In this document: one piece after another, positions 51,051 through 61,289 of the stretch | Layout: every line of letters begins with the position of its first letter | Numbering within the stretch: the stretch's first letter is position 1 | Assembly: GCA_963556255.1 (NCBI GenBank) | Contig: OY744614.1 | Span: 1,150,747-1,214,746 of the forward strand | Length of the DNA: 64,000 nt | From: Allolobophora icterica | Taxonomy: Eukaryota; Annelida; Clitellata; Crassiclitellata; Lumbricidae | Direction: 5' to 3' | Made by a program: the position numbers and the translations under genes | Notes under the pieces: model-generated | Database searches by the model: none | Seen by the model: only the letters and a program-made list of their open reading frames with translations | What the model was told of the DNA's origin: nothing

Positions 51051-51160
51051 CAACAGAGTGATAATTATTTCGTGTCTGTGTCGAAGCCACTTCGACATAG
51101 TGAATCACGAAATATTAGTTTGTTGTATTAAACAAAACAATCTATCCCTAGTGTTCAAAT
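51020..51160. repeat. Inverted duplication of a LINE segment
   Basis: AACACTAGGGATATATTGTT and GTGTTTAATACAACA on the left. Reverse complement AACACTAGGGATAGATTGTT and TGTTTAATACAACA on the right. The centre CGAAGCCACTTCG near 51088 forms a tight hairpin, flanked by ATTTCGTG/CACGAAAT. Confidence 0.85.
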
Positions 51161-51179
51161 AGTAACAGGTTGGTTTGAA

Positions 51180-52275
51180 GAACCAGTAAGCACAATATTA
51201 CAACATTTTAATGGTTTACCATGATGGGGAATTTCTTATGTAGGCTACTAACAGTGTGTCTAAAAATATCTTAGGCTTGCTTGCGTCCGTGACACGCAGG
51301 CTGCTGAAATACAGATCCTGGTTTTCCTCGTTTTGCCAGTAGATATTGCAACCTATGGGGTCTAACGTCAGGTAATTAGGTAATTTCATCTCAAAATAGC
51401 TTATCTAGAAATATACCGAAGAAGAAGAAGACTGGCCACCCGCCTTTAAATACCGACGCTAGGAAAATTAGTCGCCAACACTTCGTACCTACGACTCCCT
51501 CTCAGGAAAGCCCGATATACAGCTCTTCTTCTCCTAATTTGGTGCCTGAGTCTAGGCTCTAAGGCTCATGAAATTCGAAGACAGGCTGAGAGAAATAAGT
51601 AATCCGAAAAGATTGGACTTTCTCCCTGACCTAAACAACATCTCGGAATTTGCAGAGCGAACAGAACATAGAAAGAAACTGGAAACCCAGCACCGTTCTG
51701 GTTCTGGACTTCTGGACGTTCTGGTTACATCAAGAACATTCAGTGGGAGAATCTAATCCAAGGACTTCTATGGCGTCGTTATCATAATGTACAGAACATC
51801 AAACGATGGTCGCTTCTATTAACCATTGTCAGAGTTACAGTCCATTGGATAAGCCAGATCGCAAATTAAAATAGTTGTGAGCATAAGTGAAAGCAAATAT
51901 GAAGGATAAGTTTCCTGGCTAATGTGTATTTTTGTAGACTATGTAGACGTCTCTTAAACGGCTGTTTTAATTCAATGAGAAGGAAGTGGATTTCATAGTG
52001 CTGCGTCTTTTACATTTTACAGTACATTGTGTACTACATATTTTATGTTTTTCAGTAAAAAGTCTTGGCCGCAAGAGATTGCTAAGTAGAACGTGATTTA
52101 ATGAGTTGAATTACCTGGGTTTTTATTAGTATATTTTATCAAAGTATTACTTATCAATAGTGATGTATGTTATTCGTAGGGTTCAAGTCAAGAATCGCCA
52201 TCATATAGATGGTTAGCTCAAACTAGACAGTCTATTAAACATGATTGGCTGAAATGTGAGTGAAAAGGTGATTGA
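51180..52275. other. No recognised gene; upstream region of the Mab-21-like gene
   Basis: No supported coding sequence. A promoter cannot be identified with confidence. Confidence 0.45.
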
Positions 52276-52305
52276 TGAAACTTGCATTCAGTTCTACCTT
52301 CTGCT

Positions 52306-52323
52306 GTTGCTGAAGATGATGAA

Positions 52324-52373
<50 letters not shown>

Positions 52374-52390
52374 CGATGACAATGAAAATT
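52306..52390. repeat. (GAT)n tract encoding an acidic run if translated
   Basis: GATGATGATGAT with GAA and GAC codons, in the same frame as the downstream gene (a run of about 20 Asp). It is either 5' UTR, if the ATG at 52432 is used, or an acidic N-terminus, if an upstream exon is spliced in. Confidence 0.85.
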
Positions 52391-52431
52391 ATGATGATGA
52401 GGTATTTTTGGATGTAGATTTTTTATTTAGG

Positions 52432-55299
52432 ATGACGGAGCATGTCGGTAAATCGAATGAAGAAATGGCATCTGGGTTCATCGCTAGCACGTGCCAATTA
52501 CTTCCAAAGTCATTTCCTCTTGTTTCTGATCATATATATAACTTAATAGGGACCAAGAGCACTGCGCCAAATGAGTATATAATTTTTTGTGGCAGCAATG
52601 CTGAGTTCTATATCCAACCGCCGAATTCATGCATTGATGACGTAGATGTCTTGATCGCCAAAGCTGATGAGGTGGTCTTCAGCGGCGACTTTCCAGTGTT
52701 GCCAAGGGATACGAGTGGCCTAGCAGATACAATCAAGTGCTACAAGATTGAATCATACCAAGGGTTTCCAGGTTTTGTTCGATTACGATGTTTCGGGAAA
52801 ATGAAGTATAATTGGAAATATAATAAGTACGAATTTAATCATACAGCTCTTAGAAACAGCTACGCGGTGCTAGATATGGATCGTGTTGCAAGTAGGTATT
52901 CTCCTTGTGTAATCGAAAGAAACGCCTTGCCAAACATCGTTAGTGGTCCAGCAATTAAACATCGAAGCGATACGTGTGATGGTCATTGTCGTGATTTCGT
53001 CTACTGCATGTGGTGCCCACAATGGCCTAAAGAAGCCCAAGGTTGGCTTGGACGACCTAGGAATAATGGATGGCCGACCATTGATACAATCGCCCAGGTT
53101 ACACAAAATGGTTGTCATGTTGTCTTCGTTAAGCATCGTTCTTGCAGAGACATTAAACTACAGTGGAGGTTTTCATTTTCATTGGCGGAGGTAGTTTTAC
53201 TTCAGAGTTGGACTCAAATTCAGCAGATTGTCTACCATTTGTTGAGATTCTTCTGCAAGAGAGAACTAATACAAAAGGATTGTCCAAAGGAGGATGAAGT
53301 TCTCTGTCCGTATCATTTAAAGACGCTGATGTTATGGACTTGTGAAGTGATGTCTTCGGAATGGTGGAATTCCTCGTCTGCTATTACGATCTGCTGTGAG
53401 TTATTGAAGAAGCTTTCAGACTGGCTACAGAAGAGGCACTGCCCGAACTATTTTATTCCTGAAGCAAATTTATTTAATGAATCATCGAGCTCCACAACCC
53501 ATGACAAGACTATAAAACGACTAAATAAATTCCGAAATAATGGCATTCTCTGTCATTGGTTCGTGGGAAATTACATACTGCCATTCATTCGGAGACATTT
53601 CAAGCTTTACAGCACAATGCAGGTAACGCCACATATAGTGGATTTCATGTTGCTGCTCTTAAAGTTTTGGAAAGTGACTGAATCAGAATCATTGGAGTTA
53701 TATTTTTATCTCACATTCGCATATTCACATAAGTTCAGTCGTCCTGTAATAAAAGGCGGATTAAGTTCAGGATTGCGGCATATGTTTGTAGCGGTATATT
53801 ATTCAAGATGTATTGAATCGAGAACACACTGGCGACTGAGAGAGCTTCCAACAATACTGAACGTCTTATGTTTCACGTACTGTGACATCCTATTGTTTAT
53901 TTTGCACACAGCATATGGTTTAGGCTGCGGAGAGATTTCATGGGATAGCAGTCTCTTTGTTGAATTTGTCAAAGGAATTTCGATACAACCAAAAAATGTA
54001 AGATCTCAGTATCATAACTTTCCGAAAGCGTACACAGCACAAAGTTGTCGGTTTCAATATCTGCGTGCTCAGGATCTCTTGAAAAGTTTAACTGGATCAA
54101 ATAGTCGTCCGGAATTTCAACTACTGGCTCTCATGTCAAAAGAGTTTCTTAGAAGATCTTTGAAACACGAAGGTTCTAAATGCGACGGCATTGCTCAAGC
54201 AGCTTTGGCCTACCTGGCTGCTATCCACTATGCCACATCAGAACACAAACAAGCAACACGCTTCTGCTTGTCAGTTCTCGTGGATCAGCCTTCCCAAGAG
54301 GATAAGGAGACGCTGAATGCAGGTTGTTTATTGTTTATTGACGATGTCGCAAGAATCGTTGGATTGTGTGTGCTTCAGAAGAAGATTACTGACAATAATT
54401 TTCATTACATTGGCAGGCGGCTTTATCTTGATCTGCGTCTTTCACCCGAGATCTTTGCTCATTATTTAACTGCAGTATCTGCCGAAAGAATATCGAACCA
54501 TTTAGATTGTTATCATGATTTGCCGGACTCAGCATTTCCTATGGACGAACATTTAAAGGCTGTAATAAAACCGAAATGCTGTGTTTCGATGAAGTCAGGT
54601 TCTCATTTGAATGCTACCAGACAAATCGTTTATCACAGAACAGATGCACTGACAGATACCGAGGCTTCAAGTGTGAATCCTTTGGTAGTCAAAGAAACAG
54701 TAATTGATGTTCTAATGGAATATGCTCTGGAAAATATGATTTCATTCTACAGTGTGATTCGCAACGACTTTGGCATCCAATGCAACACAGCTGACTGCTA
54801 TCGTGCTTTGTACCTTTACAAGTGTCGCAAATACAATGAATTGCAGTATTTGTGTGAGCGAATTCTGCAAGAGCCTGATCTACACAGCCAATTTTCATTT
54901 GCGAATGTTTTGCTGTTGCCACCGCTTGACTCGTTTTTCGATAGAGACGTACAGTCTTTGCTTGGATATCACACACTCTTTTATTATTTATCACCTTCGA
55001 ATGACGCTATGTGCAATGTTGAGCTAACTGCCGAATCAACGTTTGAACACTGCTTTGCCCGACTTATATACTATCAAAGGCGCGAACTCTCCTTTTTTCT
55101 TGAATGTCGTTACTCCATTAAAAGCCACTATTTTGTTGGAAGATATTTTCTTGCAAAATATTTGAAAGTAAGATATTATATTGATTGCAATTTTCCGCAT
55201 TCAGAAGCATTGAATGACTTTACTGCTCAGGAAACAAATCGTCCATTTGAACACATCATTCGCAGATTTCTTCTACGAAAGCTTCGTGTTCAAAAATAG
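52432..55299 (+). CDS. Large Mab-21 / cGAS-like nucleotidyltransferase-fold protein
   Basis: 955 codons from the first in-frame ATG. The frame is open back to 52279 with no other ATG, and an AG at 52290-52291 could be a splice acceptor. The nucleotidyltransferase core (numbered from 52432): CGSNAEFYIQPP (GS at residues 54-55), SCIDDVDVLIAK (D-x-D at residues 70 and 72), and HCRDFVYCMWCPQWP with Asp at about residue 188 as candidate third metal ligand. The Mab-21 C-terminal lobe follows: GWPTIDTIAQV, GCHVVFVKH, QWRFSFSLAEVVLL, CPYHLKTLMLWTCEV, CPNYFIPEANLF (about residues 210-345). About 600 residues of mostly helical sequence come next (AQAALAYLAAIHYATSEHKQ, LLFIDDVARIVGL, RRLYLDLRLSPEIFAHYL), a long tail seen on large invertebrate Mab-21 proteins. 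Family members such as cGAS and cGLRs make cyclic dinucleotides; activity here is inferred. No signal peptide or membrane segment is evident. The single uninterrupted exon in repeat-rich DNA could mean a retrocopy. Confidence 0.82.
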   Translation: MTEHVGKSNEEMASGFIASTCQLLPKSFPLVSDHIYNLIGTKSTAPNEYIIFCGSNAEFYIQPPNSCIDDVDVLIAKADEVVFSGDFPVLPRDTSGLADTIKCYKIESYQGFPGFVRLRCFGKMKYNWKYNKYEFNHTALRNSYAVLDMDRVASRYSPCVIERNALPNIVSGPAIKHRSDTCDGHCRDFVYCMWCPQWPKEAQGWLGRPRNNGWPTIDTIAQVTQNGCHVVFVKHRSCRDIKLQWRFSFSLAEVVLLQSWTQIQQIVYHLLRFFCKRELIQKDCPKEDEVLCPYHLKTLMLWTCEVMSSEWWNSSSAITICCELLKKLSDWLQKRHCPNYFIPEANLFNESSSSTTHDKTIKRLNKFRNNGILCHWFVGNYILPFIRRHFKLYSTMQVTPHIVDFMLLLLKFWKVTESESLELYFYLTFAYSHKFSRPVIKGGLSSGLRHMFVAVYYSRCIESRTHWRLRELPTILNVLCFTYCDILLFILHTAYGLGCGEISWDSSLFVEFVKGISIQPKNVRSQYHNFPKAYTAQSCRFQYLRAQDLLKSLTGSNSRPEFQLLALMSKEFLRRSLKHEGSKCDGIAQAALAYLAAIHYATSEHKQATRFCLSVLVDQPSQEDKETLNAGCLLFIDDVARIVGLCVLQKKITDNNFHYIGRRLYLDLRLSPEIFAHYLTAVSAERISNHLDCYHDLPDSAFPMDEHLKAVIKPKCCVSMKSGSHLNATRQIVYHRTDALTDTEASSVNPLVVKETVIDVLMEYALENMISFYSVIRNDFGIQCNTADCYRALYLYKCRKYNELQYLCERILQEPDLHSQFSFANVLLLPPLDSFFDRDVQSLLGYHTLFYYLSPSNDAMCNVELTAESTFEHCFARLIYYQRRELSFFLECRYSIKSHYFVGRYFLAKYLKVRYYIDCNFPHSEALNDFTAQETNRPFEHIIRRFLLRKLRVQK

Positions 55300-55319
55300 T
55301 TCAAGAGTTTCATCGTATC

Positions 55320-55325
55320 AATAAA
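55320..55325 (+). promoter_or_regulatory. Candidate polyadenylation signal of the Mab-21-like gene
   Basis: AATAAA begins 20 nt after the stop codon. This is a short 3' UTR but a plausible spacing. Confidence 0.5.
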
Positions 55326-56638
55326 CAGGTTGAGTTTTCCTGTGAAATTTGCTTTTCGTGATATGTGATTCCGTGGAATGAAACTTACTTCTAAAGTATT
55401 GCTGCGTGACCCGGCTATCGCTGGAGAGCAAATACATAACCTTGAAAGTTTTCGCCGTTCTAGTGTGTAGACTTGGAAAAACGTCTACTCTGCCATGTGA
55501 GTGTGGCGCGATTCGAAATTCGCATGATAGGACCTGCAGATCCAAACAGTAAGCCAGTTTCATCGTAATTAAGAAGAGGTCGTTCCCGCCTTCTCTCGCT
55601 GCAACAAAAGGAGGAAGGCTTTGGAAGAAGCGTTACAGCACACAGGGTCGTCTATCTCCCCAAAGTCATTGCAGCAACTTCCTGTCCCTTCCTTCTCTTC
55701 CCCCTTCCCCTTCCTTCACCCCGCTAATGTTGGCACACACAATGACAGAGCTCTTCCCCCTTTATTTCTTGGATGGAGCATTTGCTCCTAGGTTTCCATG
55801 GTGTAGACGCCCCTGACTTTTAAGATGTCTTTGATGTCGGCGACACTCAAACTGAGAGTTGTCTGTTCCTAAAACAGAACTAAATTGCTTTCTACTCAAC
55901 AATAGGTTCCTGTTCCTCCTCAATACCGTCTTCTTCAACTGCTGCTTTAAAATAGTACTACCTTGTTGGACTCCGACGTCTGTGATTCTCTTATAGACAG
56001 GCAACTAGAAAGAAAAGTTTCTATACTGGATTGGCTCTCTACGAGAGCAACGGAACTCTGAATGGAACTTTATTCTGTCAGCCTTCCAGGGAGCTTCTTC
56101 ATATGGAAGTCATATAATGTGCTGCAATGAATTCTCCAGCCATTCAAGCATCACCCATATGAGAATGAAGTGTTGTACGATTTCATGCGCTCTTCGAAAG
56201 TTTATAGTTAGGACCTATATCACATTTCGTGACATTACAGTCCTGTACAACTCGCTCCATAACGAGCACTGAAGCTCAATACTTCCAAAAACGGTACACG
56301 AGAAGCCTAGAAATCGTTTACAATGAGGTAACTAACGCTGAAGTATGGAGACGCACATGGCGGACCTCTGTCGCAAAGATGATCAAAACAAGGACATTCG
56401 GTGACAATCAACAGTTTTCTGGCAGACTGGACCCTGCTCGTGCTCTACGAACGATCAGTGCCGTAGCGAGGTGTGTTCCAGTGGTGCCATAGAACAGGTC
56501 GCAACTCAAGAGGGGACGCAAATTTTGAGACGGAATTATCTAATTGTTAAACTAATTACTTTACCTTGAAATATAATATCCATTTAAAATAAAACAAATG
56601 TCATAAAATTAAGTTAAAACAAATAAATATGTATACTG

Positions 56639-56640
<2 letters not shown>
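55326..56640. other. No recognised gene
   Basis: Pyrimidine-rich block (CTTCCTTCCC) near 55665-55765. No protein similarity recognised in the short open frames. Confidence 0.45.

Positions 56641-56645
<5 letters not shown>

Positions 56646-56719
<74 letters not shown>
56646..56719. repeat. (AAT)n microsatellite
   Basis: ATAATAATA run, left flank of LINE copy F. Confidence 0.95.
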
Positions 56720-56720
<1 letters not shown>

Positions 56721-56845
56721 GGTTCAACGCCGTTGCATTTAGAGGCTCTTTTGATCAGCACATGGGGGACGAGAACCTCTAACTTGATATAGTTTCTTAG
56801 AGCCTGAGGGATCCTTGCTACCTCGGGCGATAAAAAAAAAAAAAA
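56720..56845 (+). pseudogene. REL-endonuclease LINE, copy F, last 20 codons plus 3' UTR and poly(A)
   Basis: The plus frame from 56720 reads RFNAVAFRGSFDQHMGDENL and stops at 56780-56782, equivalent to RFNAVAFRGTFAQLPWDEDH-stop of copy G. The 3' UTR contains AGAGCCTGAGGGATCCTTG and ACCTCGGGCGATAAAAAAA, also shared with copy G. It is flanked on both sides by (AAT)n in the sense orientation. Confidence 0.9.
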
Positions 56846-56872
56846 TAATAATAATAATAATAATAATAATAG
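56846..56872. repeat. (AAT)n microsatellite
   Basis: AATAATAAT after the LINE poly(A). Confidence 0.95.
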
Positions 56873-56879
56873 TAATAGT

Positions 56880-57660
56880 TAGATACCTGACGTTATTGGT
56901 TAAGTTGGTATCTTGGGGACGAGGTTCGCTACATTTACGCTTGGCACAGAACGCAATAATAGCTTGCTAGGTTTCTGCGAACGATTATAGATATAAATCC
57001 ACAAGCAATAAAAAGATCCGAGAAGAAGAAAGGGCAATCGGACGAACGAGGCACAGATAAACACGAACGGTTGAAACAGATTCCTTCAGTTGAACCTCTG
57101 CAATGCTCTTCATAAACTTGGCGGTTAATGTGAAATTTGTGTGTTCCAACTCCTCTACCTGCGTGGAAGAAAGTGTAATGTTCTTGGTAGCGATGAAGCA
57201 TAGAATACGACAAAAAAGAAAGGAGAGGACCCACTCTTGGGCAGACAGTTGGGGTAATAAGACGTACGGATTTGTATTCAGCATTGCTCCAAACAGGGTG
57301 CCAGAGATTCTCAGAATCTGTTTCTCTTGACAGAATTATAAAATGAGCGAATAACTGACGTGAAAAACGTTTGACTGAATGCTAAATACTTTCAGTTTTA
57401 AATACTTCTAATTTTGTATATAATTTATATTTTTTGGATTCACCATGATTGTGGTCAAATAAATCATTTGCAGAAAGACTATTAGGACGATATTCGTTGA
57501 GACAATGATGATGAAAATGAAAGATGATGCGACTATATAAGTTTACTAGCATGAAAGGAAGTAGAACATTCCCTTAAATCAAGACGCAGGAGCCGCAATC
57601 ATTCTTTGATCTCCTCTCATGGGCATTCCCCTTCCTTCCCCCGCTAATGATGGTACACAG
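56880..57660. other. No recognised gene
   Basis: No supported coding region. Confidence 0.45.
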
Positions 57661-57664
57661 CTAA

Positions 57665-57750
57665 AGCGAGAGTCAGACGAACTGAAGGCAGTCAGACAGG
57701 CAGACTTTCAGCCACACAGGTCACCCAACAGACTGACCGCCGTGACAGGT
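57665..57750 (-). repeat. Dispersed repeat, inverted mate of 39150-39220 and 28765-28825
   Basis: GTCAGACAGGCAGACTTTCA, GCCACACAGGTCACCCAACA and GACCGCCGTGACAGG. Confidence 0.75.
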
Positions 57751-57761
57751 GTAAAGACTTC

Positions 57762-58372
57762 AGGGTACCCCCCCATTTCAAGTTACACCTCGGTAATCTG
57801 AAATCGATTTCACATCACCCCCGGTGGTAGCCTGAACGCGATTTCAAGTTACCCCTGCGCTGTTCACATTACCCCAGGTAGGGGTAATGTGAACAGCGCA
57901 GGGGTAACTTGAAATCGCGTTTGGCAAACCTACCTGGTTTGGCTAAAATGATAAATTCTTTTGCCTACAAGTCATGATAATTATGGTCATTGAATAAATA
58001 CCGTGGAACATAAAAGATTGGAAGCTAGTCTCAATATTTAAAAAGAAACATAAAAATATGTCACAGAAATGTTAATTTTATTAAAACCACTTATACACTA
58101 GTTCAAAGTGCCTGAAATATTACATACAAACATAAGATATACAAAGATTCAACCTAGTTGATGTAATTGTGATCTACAGTGAAAGGTAGATTGTCGTTCG
58201 TCATGTGTTAGAGTGGTAATGAGAATTTAATGATAAATATTAACAATTATTATTATTATTATTTTAAGATAGTCGAAGAACGGGCCCCATTAATTTGAGG
58301 GGATAATCTGAAATCGTAGGAGGTAATCTGAACTCGATTTTAAGTTCCGGGGGGGGGTTGAAATGGGGTAAT
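57762..58372. mobile_element. Possible foldback/MITE element containing a large palindrome
   Basis: CAGGGTACCCCCCCATTTCA at the left and (reverse complement) CAGATTACCCCATTTCAACC at the right are similar inverted ends. GGTAATCTGAAATCGATTTC-like motifs recur at both ends. The borders are approximate. Confidence 0.5.
57835..57921. repeat. Perfect 41-bp inverted repeat, 5-nt loop
   Basis: The left arm 57835-57875 begins AACGCGATTTCAAGTTACCC and ends GTTCACATTACCCC. The loop is AGGTA. The right arm 57881-57921 is its exact reverse complement. Confidence 0.95.
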
Positions 58373-58589
58373 CTGGGCCACGGCTAAACTCTTCTTGGAA
58401 AGATCTGATATCACTATCCGCCGTATGGTTGTTATCTTAGTCATATTGGGATTTGGAGATGAATGTCAAAGCGTATGCTTCTATATCCTTTATCAGGTAC
58501 AAATCCGTCTTTCAACCCACACTCAAATCGTTTCCTTGATATCACTCCTCAGCCCTCAGGCCCCACACAATCTCAGGATGAATAACTGT

Positions 58590-58930
58590 CCAACTGTCCT
58601 TGGTTAAACATATACGAGACGGCTAGCTGAAGAGAGCTCGCTCCGTTACATAATAAAAGCATTTACAACGTCGTTGATTTTGACTTATACACGTGTGTTC
58701 GGATTTTGCTAAGAGGGAAGTGGATAAATTTGCTTTAGAAGGAACACGTGTAGACGACGATAACATTCCCGTTATGGAAGTAAGCTCATCAACGTGTCAT
58801 AACCAGTTACTGGCAGTGTACTGTGTCCCAAATGGTCTCCATGCGAGAAGCGAAAGTGGAGAAGAAATTGGGGCCCCCTACTTTTTAGTTACGCCCCTGG
58901 GTAAATACGTTTCTGAGAATTACGACGTTT
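58590..58930 (-). repeat. Dispersed repeat, inverted mate of 28410-28690
   Basis: GCTAGCTGAAGAGAGCTCGC, ACGTCGTTGATTTTGACTTA, ACACGTGTGTTCGGATTTTG and AATGGTCTCCATGCGAG correspond to reverse complements of blocks at 28430-28690. Confidence 0.8.
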
Positions 58931-59130
58931 TAAAGAGGGTGTATAACACCATTCATGGATCTTATGTAGTAGCAAGTTTAGTGTTTAGCGACATCTTGTT
59001 GATTGCAGTACGTTAAAGTCGACATTACCTTTGATTATAATATAGCAGCCTGACTATCTTAGGATTGAATGGGATGGATGGATCGAGAGTTTAACGACAT
59101 CTTATAGCAACAAAGGCTGTTGACGTCGAC
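58930..59130 (+). repeat. Box A units
   Basis: AGTGTTTAGCGACATCTTGT near 58979, TTAACGACATCTTATAGCAA near 59091, CAAAGGCTGTTGACGTCGAC near 59110. Confidence 0.8.
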
Positions 59131-59149
59131 AGAAATTAGTTTGGCATAT

Positions 59150-59725
59150 TACAGCTCTAGATGGCCAATGTACAAAGGACATAAAAAGCAGGATTTGGCT
59201 AGCGGCAGCGATGTTTGGCTGATTGAATAGGATGTGGAAGACGAGCAGCATATCAACAAGAGCAAAAATAAAACTGTACAAGACATTAATTTTGTGATCC
59301 CAGTACTGATGTATGGATCTGAGTGTTGGTGCTTACGGAAGGAGGACGAAAGAAGAATTCTAGTTGTGGAAATGGGATGGTTAAGAAGATGATCAGGAAG
59401 GACCAGGCGAGACAGAATTCGAAATAAAGTAATCCGGAAGGAGATGGGACAGAGAGAAACACTGGTAGACAAGATCAGAAAAAGAAGGCTGACATGGCTT
59501 GGACATGTAACAAGAATGGACGATAAGAGATTACCAGCAATGGCATTATATTGCCACGTGGAGGGAACACAGAGTCAAGGAAGACAAACAAAGATATGGA
59601 TGGAAAACCTAATGAAAGATCTTAAAGAAAAAGACATGAACATGAGAACGGCCCTGGATACTATCAGAGACAGGAAAAAATGGAGCCATCTTGTGAAAAA
59701 CTTTTCATCGACACACATCTGACGG
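59150..59725 (+). pseudogene. RTE/craniofacial-type LINE C-terminal remnant
   Basis: Frames in order: YGSECWCLRKEDERRILVVE, MGWLRR, RTRRDRIRNKVIRKEMGQRE, then 92 open codons VDKIRKRRLTWLGHVTRMDD, LPAMALYCHVEGTQSQGRQ, KIWMENLMKDLKEKDMN, RDRKKWSHLV and a stop. YGSE.W...K...RRL, RRL.W.GHV.RM, GR....W and DR..W are the standard C-terminal markers of RTE-like endonuclease-reverse transcriptases. Upstream parts contain stops. No RT core is present. Confidence 0.85.
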
Positions 59726-59739
59726 AAGACAGAAAAAGA

Positions 59740-60080
59740 ACTGCGGTCGTGGATTTAATGCAGCAGCATTTTTAGTATTTAGCGACATCTTCTGGTTCAA
59801 CGTTGGCTTCAGCTTATAATAGACATTGCTACTTGTGATCGAGAGACTGAACGCGACTTGGTAATATATAGCTGAGAATGGAGACATTTAAAAGGTGTCT
59901 ATTGCAGCCGTCGATTTAATGAATCAGCATTTTTACTATTTAAATAGCGACATCTCCTGGGTTAACGTTGACTTTATGTTATATAAGACATCGTCGCGTG
60001 CAATGTAATGATGGAACGTGACTGGTTTACATAATAGCTGAGAGTGGCTTCGTTTTAAAGTTGTCTAACTCAGAGGATAT
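59740..60080 (+). repeat. Two tandem Box A units
   Basis: GTATTTAGCGACATCTTCTG near 59777, GGTAATATATAGCTGAGAAT near 59860, AAAAGGTGTCTATTGCAGCC near 59890, a second core near 59945, and TAGCTGAGAGTGGC near 60030. Unit length is about 165-170 bp. Confidence 0.85.
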
Positions 60081-60153
60081 TTAACATGTTAATTTCCCCA
60101 CCAGCCCTCTCAAATTCTCCACCAGTCTTTACCCTTCTCTCCACCAGTGAATT

Positions 60154-60471
60154 TTGCCCTTTATGGTCCTAGCAGCCTGGTGGGGCCTTATAAGTGGCAA
60201 GGATAAATTGCGCCTTGAACAATTCCTGAACAAACTCAAACGATTTGGATATGTTCAAACTATCTCTCCCTCCATAGCTGAGCTTGTGCTCAAAGCCGAA
60301 ATGGCCTTATTTAAAGCAGCTATACTCAATGAAAATCACTCAATTAGATGTTTATTCCCAACCAACCATATTACTCCTTACTCCCTAAGAAATCGTCCTC
60401 ACAATTTTAATCTACCAGATAAAGACTCTCGAAACTTCATATCTAGAATGTTATTTTCTAACTCTTACTAA
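60154..60471 (+). pseudogene. LINE C-terminal fragment (AWWGL family)
   Basis: An open frame of 105 codons: VLAAWWGLISGKDKLRLEQF, LNKLKRFGYVQTISPSIAEL, AEMALFKAAILNENHSIRC, YSLRNRPHNFNLPDKD, NFISRMLFSNSY and a stop. The pattern AWWG....D..RLE.FL, GY/GF, H.L..L.P, LR.R.H...LP and NF..RML....Y is a C-terminal tail found on many invertebrate LINE polyproteins. The frame may not start at the internal ATG. It is a 5'-truncated insertion. Confidence 0.8.
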
Positions 60472-60479
60472 GCTATTAT

Positions 60480-61285
60480 TAACAATTAACAATTTTAATT
60501 CACTTCCTTGTACACCTACAGCGTTATGTCTGTTGTTTCATTAAACGAATATAAACATAAACACACCAAGGATGAAGTGATTAAATGATATTATTATGAC
60601 CTTGAGGCTCGAGGTTGAAATCATTATTGACGGTATTTATGGAGGAACTGAGAATATGCGAAATTCAGAGGGAAGTTCGTTTCAGATTTGCGGTGCAGTG
60701 TGGGATATAGATCGGTTGGGGAAATTGAGGCCAGTAATGACTGGGGGAGGGGGCGGGAGAGAATGATACATGAGGATGAACGGGTAGACCGGGGTGGCTG
60801 GTTAGTGAAGAGTTCTAGAAGGTACTTCGGCTGGGAATATTGTAGTGTGTTGTATTTTCACACTACGGTACCATTTTCAACACTATTCATTATTAATCAA
60901 CATTAACGTTTGATAAAAATTTCTTTGCAGAGAGTGGATTTATAATTTTTTTAAGTCAGTGGTCTTCAGGATGTGACTTTCTATGAACACGAGTGAAAGG
61001 CAGTTCAAACGTTACTGCCCCATTTATGCTGCGAAGCTGAATCTTTACAGGTTAAGAAGTTTCACCTCTGCGCGCGTCGAGGACACGCCAATTAATTGTT
61101 TTAGTTTATTTTTAAATTTAAGGACCTTAAGACGGCACTGCTTTCTTTTCATACAGGTAAATAAAAAATTACCAGGTTACTACTACGATTAGTGAATTCT
61201 TCATGGAACACGGCAAATAAGTTATTTCCAGACTTTTAGAGAGCCTGAAAATCCATGTGGAGTGGCAAACCTCAAACATAACCGT
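60480..61285. other. No recognised gene
   Basis: No supported coding region. Confidence 0.45.
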
Positions 61286-61289
61286 CCGC

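Noticed and set aside
55565..56040. A C/T-rich upstream region as a promoter
   Set aside because: It lies downstream of the Mab-21-like gene and no core promoter motif or adjoining gene supports it.
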